Source: Cloacimonetes bacterium UBA3900
GTDB taxonomy: Bacteria; Cloacimonadota; Cloacimonadia; Cloacimonadales; Cloacimonadaceae
Direction: 5' to 3'
Assembly: GCA_002391675.1 (NCBI GenBank)
Contig: DGFM01000050.1
Location: forward strand, 15,705 to 48,999
Length of the DNA: 33,295 nucleotides
Shown here piece by piece: positions 18,048 through 24,323 of the stretch; the first letter of the stretch is position 1; the number at the start of each line of letters is the position of its first letter. The position numbers and the translations under genes are program-made. The notes beneath the pieces are model-generated. The model searched no databases and was not told the origin of the DNA. It was given only the letters and a program-made list of their open reading frames with translations.

Positions 18048-19421
18048 TCAAAGTTTGATCTCCCCCATCAACCTGCGATGTTGCAGGAAGACCGGCTCTT
18101 GCGCTTCGATGCTTACCTCGCCTTCGCAGACCACCTCTTCGCCAAAGCTGATATCGCCTTTGAGGGCAAGCGAACTGCAAGCTGCCAAGGAGGGCACTGC
18201 TTCTGAAAACCGTTTCACAAGCTGATCTATATTGCCATAGTATCTGTCATCCAGCTCAATCAGGGGTGGGTGCTCCAAACCGCGCTTCAGCACCAGTTGA
18301 TAGCGGTCGTTGAGCTCGTAAGCATCAGACCAAACCGCCAGAAGGTCGCTATTCTTCTTCACCGGCGCAAAGCGACTGCGCGGCACCACCATGGCTCTGG
18401 TATTCGTAAAAACGCTGATCGCAGAACCCATAGCTGTTTCAAGCTGGTACACGGGCGTATTTTCCACCACCTTGGGATTGATAATCAAGGGCAAAAGCAT
18501 GATCCCGTCGTTGGAAATCAAGCTCCATTGCAGAGCCTGGAGGTCCAGCCAGAGGTTGTTGGTATTGAAATACCGATAAAACTCAATGTCCTGAAATCTT
18601 TCCAGATCTGCTTCGGGCGTTTGCGCCACTTCTCTGAGCAGCAGCTGTTTATGCTTATCTTCACAGAGGTGACCGCCCTTCCTGTCTGCAGGACTGCGCG
18701 TGCAAACTTCCATCACAAAGTTGATGTTGTTGGCCTCCATATAGGCAGGAATGGCAGTATCTACCGTGGCGGCAAGGTTATCCGCATTGGAGACAAAGGC
18801 GTAGCGATAGCCACGCTCGATCAGCTCATCCAGCAGGCCATCCGCCGCCAAAGCGGTATAGAGGTCTCCATGTCCGGGCGGATTCCAGTTTTGAGCATCA
18901 TCATTGCTCTCAAAGGGCGCCAGGTTGTCCTGACGTATCCTGGGAAACTTGTTTTGCACAAAGCTGAGCGGCAGGTTTTGCTTGGCCAGATCGGTATATT
19001 TACTCAGATATTCCAGTGTGTCCGCATCGGTATTGTAGCTGTTCATAAAGAGCAGCTGCACGTCGTAGCCGGATTCCCCTCTCAAAGCCAAGACCTGCCT
19101 CGTAATGATATCCAGAAAGTTCAGATTTCCTTTCACCGGCAGCAAGCTCTTTGCCTTGCTGAGCCCCATGGAGGTACCCAAGCCGCCGTTGAGCTTGATC
19201 ACCACTGTCTTCTTCAGCATCGCCTGGCTGCGAAACTCGGATATATCCTCATATTTGATCAAATTGTTGGCTGAAGGCGGGCTGATATCTTTATCCGCAA
19301 TCATGCCCTTTTCACCCCTCAGCAACTGCTCGTAATAAGCATTGAAGGTGCGAATCACATTGGGGTCCAGATTGGCACCCTTCATTTGCTTTTCAAACAG
19401 ACGACTGTGATCTTGCTTCAT
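18048..19421 (-). CDS. UTP-glucose-1-phosphate uridylyltransferase, eukaryotic type
   Basis: A 457-residue UDPGP-family enzyme that makes UDP-glucose from UTP and glucose 1-phosphate. Marks: KLNGGLGTSMG followed by SKAKSLLPV (nucleotide-binding loop), NWNPPGHGDLY, SNADNL, and the uridine/sugar site ETAMGSAI. The C-terminal 60 residues (ALKGDISFGEEVVCEGEVSI) read as a left-handed beta-helix, as in plant and animal UGPases. This differs from bacterial GalU, which is about 300 residues. A UDP-N-acetylhexosamine pyrophosphorylase is the alternative, but the motif set fits UGPase better. The ribosome site GGAG overlaps the hutU stop, so the two genes are translationally close. Confidence 0.85.
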   Translation of the reverse strand: MKQDHSRLFEKQMKGANLDPNVIRTFNAYYEQLLRGEKGMIADKDISPPSANNLIKYEDISEFRSQAMLKKTVVIKLNGGLGTSMGLSKAKSLLPVKGNLNFLDIITRQVLALRGESGYDVQLLFMNSYNTDADTLEYLSKYTDLAKQNLPLSFVQNKFPRIRQDNLAPFESNDDAQNWNPPGHGDLYTALAADGLLDELIERGYRYAFVSNADNLAATVDTAIPAYMEANNINFVMEVCTRSPADRKGGHLCEDKHKQLLLREVAQTPEADLERFQDIEFYRYFNTNNLWLDLQALQWSLISNDGIMLLPLIINPKVVENTPVYQLETAMGSAISVFTNTRAMVVPRSRFAPVKKNSDLLAVWSDAYELNDRYQLVLKRGLEHPPLIELDDRYYGNIDQLVKRFSEAVPSLAACSSLALKGDISFGEEVVCEGEVSIEAQEPVFLQHRRLMGEIKL

Positions 19422-19426
19422 AACTC

Positions 19427-21439
19427 CTATTCCTTTATGCTTTTTGCCACCAAAGCGTCAATTGCCGCTTCGTCTATTTCAGAGGGAATAGTGATAGCTC
19501 CCTCGTCCTTATGCTTTTCATTCCAGGCAGTTGCAGTTTCGATGGCCGGAGAGTTTCTCGCCCAGTTTCTGCGCGCTACTCCACCCATCACGTCCCAGGA
19601 AAGACCGGATTTTACCACTTCATCCATACTTTCACTGCCGTCTAAAACTATGCCGTTGCCGCCGTTGATGCTGCGGCCAATCCCCACGCCTCCACCGTTG
19701 GAAAGCACCACCAAGCTCATGCCTCGCGCTGCGTTTCCGGCAAAGCAGTGAGTAGCCATATCTGCCATCACATTGCTGCCATCACGGATGTTGGCTGTTT
19801 CCCTGAAGGGAGAATCTGTGCCGGAGACATCGTGATGATCACGTCCCAACATCACGGGCCCGATAATGCCATCACGCACCATCTGGTTAAACTTGAGTGC
19901 GATGCGCACCCTGCCTTCCTCGTCTGCATAGAGGATGCGGGCTTTGGTGCCCACCACCAGTTTATTCTCCTCTGCATTGGAGATCCAGTGGTGGTTGTCT
20001 CTATCCATGGAATTGCGCTTGGGGTCGATCAATTCCCTGGCTGCCTGATCTGTCTTGTGCAGGTCTTCATCCTTGCGGCTCAGACATACCCATCTGAAAG
20101 GACCATAGCCATAATCAAAGCACATGGGCCCCATGATGTCTTCCACGTAGCTGGGCCAGATAAAGCCGTCATTGGTGTCTTTACCGTTTTTGGCGATGGA
20201 ATGTTCGCCCGCATCAAAGATACTGGCCATAAAGCTGTTGCCATAATCCCAGAAGTAGGAGCCCTTGGCTGTGAGCCTCTGAAGCACATGGAAGTGACGG
20301 ACCAGCGATTCATCCACCTTCTTCTTGAAGGTCTCAAGATCGCTGCCCAACATTTGACGCGCCTCTTCGTGACTGAGCCCAACCGGAGTGTAACCGCCCT
20401 CATAAACCGCATGGCAGCTGGTTTGATCGGAGAGGAGCTCCGCTTTGATATCGTGCTCATCTATATATTCCAAAAGGTCTACGATATTTCCATGATAGGC
20501 GATGGAGATGGGCTTCTTGAGCTGTCTGTATTCCTCCACCCAGTCAAAGATCTGCTTCGGGTCTTGAGAAACTTTGCTCACCCAGCCCTGACTGTGACGC
20601 GTCTGTATCCGGCTTTCATCCACTTCTGCAATCACGCCGATGCCACCTGCAATTTCCACTGCCTTGGCCTGCGCTCCACTCATTCCGCCCAAACCGCTGG
20701 AAACAAACAGCACGCCCGCAAGATCCTTGTCCGGTGCGATACCAAGGTATTTACGCCCCGCATTGAGCAGCGTGATGAAGGTGCCGTGCACAATGCCCTG
20801 AGGCCCAATGTACATCCAGCCTCCGGCTGTCATCTGACCATAGTTTGCCACACCCAGGGCGGTGAGGCGTTTAAACTCTTCCGGGTTGTCCCACTTGCCT
20901 ATCACCAAACCATTGGTGGATATAACTCTGGGTGCATTTGGCGAAGAGGGAAACAATCCCAGAGGATGCCCACTCTGCACCACTAAAGTCTGGTCCTCAC
21001 GCATGACTTCCAAATACTTCATGATCAATCTGTATTGCATCCAGTTTTGACACACCTGACCAGTCTCACCATAAGTGACCAGCTCATAAGGGTATAAGGC
21101 AATGTCAAAATCCAGGTTGTTGTCTATCATCACCTGCATAGCCCGCGCCGGGGTGATACCCTTGTATTCATCGATAGGTTTGCCCGTGATACGTCCCTGA
21201 GGGCGGTATCTGTAACCATAGATGCGCCCCATGGTTTTCAACTCATGCAAAAATTCCGGAGCCAGCTTCTCATGCAGATGCTTGGGAACATATCTGAGCG
21301 CATTCTTGAGCGCCAAGGCAATCTCCGCCTCGCTAAGATCGAGCCCTCTATCGGGTGCACGGCGAATACCTGGTTCAAACACTGGATCCGGCGGTAATTC
21401 ATCCGGTAATTTCACTTCAAACACTTTGGCCTGATTCAT
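19427..21439 (-). CDS. hutU: Urocanate hydratase (long form)
   Basis: A 670-residue enzyme of histidine breakdown that hydrates urocanate to imidazolone propionate using tightly bound NAD+. The NAD-binding segment SSGLGGMSGAQAKAVEIAGG and conserved stretches GRDHHDVSGTDSPFRET, GPFRWVCLS and LSNGGGVGIGRSINGG identify it. The usual bacterial form is near 550 residues; this is closer to the animal-type length, with an N-terminal extension of about 80 residues (PGIRRAPDRGLDLSEAEIALALKNALRYVPKHLHEKLAPEF, quoted here only by its start and key residues: APDRG and LRYVP). No hutH, hutI or formiminotransferase gene is next to it. Its ribosome site is AGAGG, 8 bases before the ATG. It heads the - strand series that runs into the lipid-transport genes. 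Confidence 0.92.
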   Translation of the reverse strand: MNQAKVFEVKLPDELPPDPVFEPGIRRAPDRGLDLSEAEIALALKNALRYVPKHLHEKLAPEFLHELKTMGRIYGYRYRPQGRITGKPIDEYKGITPARAMQVMIDNNLDFDIALYPYELVTYGETGQVCQNWMQYRLIMKYLEVMREDQTLVVQSGHPLGLFPSSPNAPRVISTNGLVIGKWDNPEEFKRLTALGVANYGQMTAGGWMYIGPQGIVHGTFITLLNAGRKYLGIAPDKDLAGVLFVSSGLGGMSGAQAKAVEIAGGIGVIAEVDESRIQTRHSQGWVSKVSQDPKQIFDWVEEYRQLKKPISIAYHGNIVDLLEYIDEHDIKAELLSDQTSCHAVYEGGYTPVGLSHEEARQMLGSDLETFKKKVDESLVRHFHVLQRLTAKGSYFWDYGNSFMASIFDAGEHSIAKNGKDTNDGFIWPSYVEDIMGPMCFDYGYGPFRWVCLSRKDEDLHKTDQAARELIDPKRNSMDRDNHHWISNAEENKLVVGTKARILYADEEGRVRIALKFNQMVRDGIIGPVMLGRDHHDVSGTDSPFRETANIRDGSNVMADMATHCFAGNAARGMSLVVLSNGGGVGIGRSINGGNGIVLDGSESMDEVVKSGLSWDVMGGVARRNWARNSPAIETATAWNEKHKDEGAITIPSEIDEAAIDALVAKSIKE

Positions 21440-21546
21440 TTTGTAAACCTCTATATTCTTTTATTTTTTATCAGTTAAGCAAATTGGGCTTCGTTTATTG
21501 AAAATAAATCCCAACTACAATCAGCAAACATAGAAATAGCTATTTC

Positions 21547-21552
21547 TGTCAA
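21547..21552 (-). promoter_or_regulatory. TTGACA -35-like box upstream of hutU
   Basis: The - strand reads CCCTTGACAGAAATAGC, sharing CTTGACAGAAA with the region before the TPR lipoprotein (32008-32013). The expected -10 position reads GTTTGC, a poor match, so only the -35 is supported. The leader to the hutU ATG would be about 80 bases. Confidence 0.35.
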
Positions 21553-21652
21553 GGGAAAAAAGAGAAAAGCGGTCGATAATTAGAGGATATCCGGGAATTT
21601 TCCCAAGCAAGTGTTTCATCAAAACTGCAAATCGAGAATTGCATACAGGATA

Positions 21653-21677
21653 ATCTCCCACTATATTAGTAGGAGAT
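21653..21677. other. Hairpin in the hutU upstream region
   Basis: ATCTCCCACT (21653-21662) and AGTAGGAGAT (21668-21677) pair with one G-T position around a five-base loop ATATT. No T-tract follows on either strand, so it is not a classical terminator. It may be an operator or RNA structure; its role is unknown. Confidence 0.5.
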
Positions 21678-21823
21678 AGTTTCTGAAGTCCGGCACCCGA
21701 AAGCGCAAGCCGTTTTGAAATATTTGACCTTAGCTCAGGTTTTGCGAAAACAAATCCGCCCTCTAAAACGTCGATTTGATGCGGCCTCCCTTAGGGGCTC
21801 CTGTGGGTCTCCTTTGGGATCCA

Positions 21824-21910
21824 CAAGTAACCCATAGAAAACCCAAGAGTTACGCAAACGAGAGCCAAGGAAACCCGAGGGCGGGCGAGGACAGGTGAAA
21901 AGTCAATTGT
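21824..21910. repeat. Dispersed intergenic repeat, copy 2
   Basis: Matches positions 1-87 in the same orientation: 31 of the first 33 bases identical, then roughly 75-80%. The hairpin arms at the start are less well paired than in copy 1, but GTAAC/GTTAC is kept. The bases just before it (about 21800-21823) include GGGTCTCCTTTGGGATCC and may belong to the element; the equivalent of this part in copy 1 lies off the window. Confidence 0.7.
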
Positions 21911-22031
21911 TTCGCAAATATCTGGATTTTGCAAATAAATTAAGGCCCAAAATATGCACTTTTCCTCAGGCCGGATTCGCCTTTTAAGATAGAATAAAAG
22001 TGTCAGCTGTGGCTCTGATACCAATCTTTTA

Positions 22032-22060
22032 TTGACATCAAAGCGGCTCACCTATATATT
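22032..22060 (+). promoter_or_regulatory. Near-consensus promoter giving a probable leaderless mRNA
   Basis: TTGACA (22032-22037), 17 bases, TATATT (22055-22060). The predicted start of transcription, about 7 bases after the -10, is at or next to the A of the ATG at 22067. There is no room for a Shine-Dalgarno. Confidence 0.85.
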
Positions 22061-22066
22061 GTACAT

Positions 22067-22600
22067 ATGGAAACAAGAGAAAGATATAAAGATGTAAACT
22101 ACTGCCTGCGTTGCGCCAAGCCAATGCAACTTAAGGCAGACCGTGAAGGCAAAATACGGCCTCAGTGCACCGAATGTGGCTGGGTCTATTACAAAAACCC
22201 CATCCCCGCAGTCTCAATCGTGATGCTCAATGATGAAAGCGAACTGCTTTTGGTGAAACGCCGCTTTGAACCTCAAGCTCATAAATGGGCTCTTCCCAGC
22301 GGTTATATGGAAATCAATATCACGCCCGAAGAAAACGCACTGGAAGAGCTGCAAGAAGAAACCGGCCTGCAGGGCGAAATCCGGCATTTCATCGGCTGGT
22401 ACTTTGGCTTCAACCCCATCTATGAAAGGGTGTTGAGCCTGGGATTCCGCATCGACCGCAAGGGTGGCATACTCCAGGCTGGAGATGATGCTGCGGAAGC
22501 TGCCTTTGTGCCTCTCGATCAGCTTCCACCCATAGCCTTTGATGCACATATAGATTTCATCTTCAAAGAGACGGGAATCATGCCAGATCCCGCCTGGTGA
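22067..22600 (+). CDS. Nudix hydrolase with N-terminal zinc ribbon
   Basis: A 177-residue protein. Residues 13-37 hold two CxxC pairs (CLRC, CTEC), a zinc ribbon like that of NudC and related pyrophosphatases. The Nudix domain follows with strand PIPAVSIVML and the helix-loop GYMEINITPEENALEELQEE. Family members cut nucleoside diphosphates linked to another group, such as ADP-ribose or NADH. Compared with the Nudix consensus (Gx5Ex7REUxEExGU), the first Glu is Ile and the Arg is Glu; the metal-binding EE is kept. The start is fixed by the zinc ribbon: the next Met (residue 20) would cut off the first Cys pair. The promoter ends just before the ATG, so translation probably begins on a leaderless message. 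Confidence 0.85.
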   Translation: METRERYKDVNYCLRCAKPMQLKADREGKIRPQCTECGWVYYKNPIPAVSIVMLNDESELLLVKRRFEPQAHKWALPSGYMEINITPEENALEELQEETGLQGEIRHFIGWYFGFNPIYERVLSLGFRIDRKGGILQAGDDAAEAAFVPLDQLPPIAFDAHIDFIFKETGIMPDPAW

Positions 22601-22632
22601 GAGGTTCTAAATAAAGCAGCTTAAAAATCCGC

Positions 22633-22661
22633 TTGACAAATCCAGCCTCTCAGAAGATTGG
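22633..22661 (+). promoter_or_regulatory. Candidate promoter of tRNA-Leu
   Basis: TTGACA at 22633-22638 with CAGCCTCTC 4 bases after it, matching the threonine dehydrogenase upstream region at 17 of 19 bases. The hexamer at 17-base spacing, GATTGG (22656-22661), is a poor -10, but its distance to the tRNA start at 22676 is right. Confidence 0.4.
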
Positions 22662-22675
22662 TTACATCACCCAGT

Positions 22676-22763
22676 GCTGAAGTGGTGAAATTGGTATACA
22701 CGCTAGTTTCAGGGACTAGTGAGCAGTACGCTCATGGGGGTTCGAGTCCCCCCTTCAGCACCA
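22676..22763 (+). tRNA. tRNA-Leu (anticodon CAG)
   Basis: An 88-base tRNA with encoded CCA. Acceptor stem GCTGAAG/CTTCAGC, discriminator A, then CCA at 22761-22763. The anticodon stem CTAGT/ACTAG encloses loop TTCAGGG, giving anticodon CAG, which reads CUG leucine codons. The long variable arm (GAGCAGTACGCTC region) is the class II form expected for leucine, and the T-arm has GGGGGTTCGAGTCCCCC. A run of ten T follows directly (22764-22773) and may aid termination. The next 212 bases before the PhoH start hold no gene I can support. Confidence 0.96.
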
Positions 22764-22985
22764 TTTTTTTTTTGCCCACGTATTTGGTGCTCCTGGGCTG
22801 AAATGCCACACTTTTGCAAAATAATAGCTTGACGAATGGAGCGTAGTGACAAAACTTTGTCCAATGGATGAATTCAACATACTTTATCCAGAGCCAAATA
22901 TGGTTGGACCTGCCCAAGCTGTATTGTGGCTTGTTGCATACAGCCTTGTTTGGTGCCACAAATGCCAGGAAAGGAAGTAGAGATA

Positions 22986-24320
22986 ATGAATAAAATATTT
23001 ATCTTAGACACCAACGTGTTGATCCACAACCCTCAGGCCTTGTTTTCTTTTGACGAACACCGTGTTGTGATCCCCATCGTGGTGTTAGAAGAGATAGACC
23101 TCTTCAAAAAGGGAGTGGACGAGAAGAGTCGCAATGCACGGCAGATTGGCCGTTACCTTGATTCCCTGCGCTCCCAAGGCTCACTGCAGGAGGGAGTGAA
23201 GACTGAGACCGGAGGCATCATCCAAGTGAGTGTAAACAAAGATGTTTCCAAAGCCGCGGACAACTTACTCTTTTTGGATAAAAACGATAACCTGATCATC
23301 GGTACAGCTTTGCACTTTAAAAACAAATACCCGGATAGCGAAGTTACGCTGGTCTCCAAGGATGTAAACGTGAGGATCAAAGCAGATTGCGTGGGCATCA
23401 ATGCGGAAAACTTTGAGACCGACACCATCAAGTTTGACGAGTTTTACACCGGCTGGACACCTATAGAATTGGACGACGAAGCTTTTAGCGAGATGATGAC
23501 CAAAAAGTATCTGCCCAATACCTTTGGCGAGTTTTACCCTCACCAGTTTGTGCGCTTTATCCACAAAGATGATGAGCAAAAGACGCGCCTCATGAAGTAT
23601 ATGGCTTCTGCCAACAGTTTTTACGAGCTGCAATACTATTCAGGACAGTCCATTTTTGGCATCACCGCCCGCAACTTTGAGCAGGAAATGGCGCTGGATC
23701 TGCTGATGGACGACAGCATCCGTCTGGTAAGCCTTTCCGGTAAGGCCGGTACAGGCAAGACGCTGCTGGCTATGGCTTCCGGCTTGCAAAAAGTGGTGGA
23801 AGAAAACAAGTATTCCCGCCTGGTGATCTCACGCCCTATCTCACCTTTGGGGAAGGACTTAGGCTATCTGCCGGGAACAAAGACCGAGAAGTTTAACCCT
23901 TGGATGCAGCCCATCTACGACAATATGGATATCCTGCTCTCGCTCAAAGACGATTCGGAATCCTTTGGTAAAGGCAAAAAGCGGCCTTCCATCCTGGACT
24001 TTATCGACTACGGCTTATTGGAGCTGGAGCCGCTCACCTACATCCGCGGGCGCAGCCTTCCAGACCAGTTTATCATCATCGACGAAGCACAAAACCTCAC
24101 TCCTCACGAGATGAAAACCATCATTACGCGTGCGGGCGAAAACACCAAATTGGTGCTCACAGGCGATCCTTATCAGATAGATATCCCCTACCTGGATTCC
24201 CTCAGCAATGGCCTGAGTGTGACGGTGGAAAAGCTTAAGGCTGAGGATATTGTGGGCCACATGACCCTGGATAAGGGCGAACGCTCAAAACTGGCAGACC
24301 TGGCTGCCAAACTCTTTTAA
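22986..24320 (+). CDS. PIN domain-PhoH ATPase fusion
   Basis: A 444-residue protein joining an N-terminal PIN nuclease-like domain (about 1-150; LDTNVLIHNP with Asp8, then VLEEIDLFK, a middle NDNLIIG and SKDVNVRIKAD supplying the acidic residues) to a PhoH-type P-loop ATPase (about 220-444; Walker A GKAGTGKT with Lys258, Walker B FIIIDEAQN, then LTGDPYQID). The family is linked to RNA unwinding and cleavage, sometimes as a toxin-like pair or stress factor. I chose the ATG at 22986 rather than the GTG 60 bases upstream, because MNKIFILDTNVLI is the expected PIN N-terminus and a purine-rich GGAAAGGAAG precedes it. It is followed 3 bases later by the alanine racemase gene. Confidence 0.9.
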   Translation: MNKIFILDTNVLIHNPQALFSFDEHRVVIPIVVLEEIDLFKKGVDEKSRNARQIGRYLDSLRSQGSLQEGVKTETGGIIQVSVNKDVSKAADNLLFLDKNDNLIIGTALHFKNKYPDSEVTLVSKDVNVRIKADCVGINAENFETDTIKFDEFYTGWTPIELDDEAFSEMMTKKYLPNTFGEFYPHQFVRFIHKDDEQKTRLMKYMASANSFYELQYYSGQSIFGITARNFEQEMALDLLMDDSIRLVSLSGKAGTGKTLLAMASGLQKVVEENKYSRLVISRPISPLGKDLGYLPGTKTEKFNPWMQPIYDNMDILLSLKDDSESFGKGKKRPSILDFIDYGLLELEPLTYIRGRSLPDQFIIIDEAQNLTPHEMKTIITRAGENTKLVLTGDPYQIDIPYLDSLSNGLSVTVEKLKAEDIVGHMTLDKGERSKLADLAAKLF

Positions 24321-24323
24321 ACA

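Larger units (their letters stand above)
21440..22066. other. Divergent intergenic region, 627 bases
   Basis: I see no convincing gene here. From left to right it contains a TTGACA -35-like box on the - strand (21547-21552) that could serve hutU but lacks a good -10 at 17 bases, a hairpin (21653-21677), the second copy of the dispersed repeat (21824-21910), and a strong promoter for the Nudix gene (22032-22060). An 86-codon - strand frame runs through the repeat but has no ribosome site or recognisable product. Confidence 0.7.

Noticed and set aside
19748..20986. 412-codon open frame on the + strand
   Set aside because: Fully antisense to hutU, whose motifs are unmistakable; the antisense product shows no domain.
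21791..22051. 86-codon frame on the - strand in the intergenic region
   Set aside because: It passes through the dispersed repeat, has no ribosome site and an unrelated-looking product, and overlaps the Nudix promoter.
22732..22959. 75-codon - strand frame ending GGLEPP
   Set aside because: The end is a translation of the tRNA-Leu 3' part, a common false protein.
22926..22985. GTG start for the PIN-PhoH gene
   Set aside because: The added 20 residues are Cys-rich and unlike any PIN N-terminus, while the ATG at 22986 gives the standard one.
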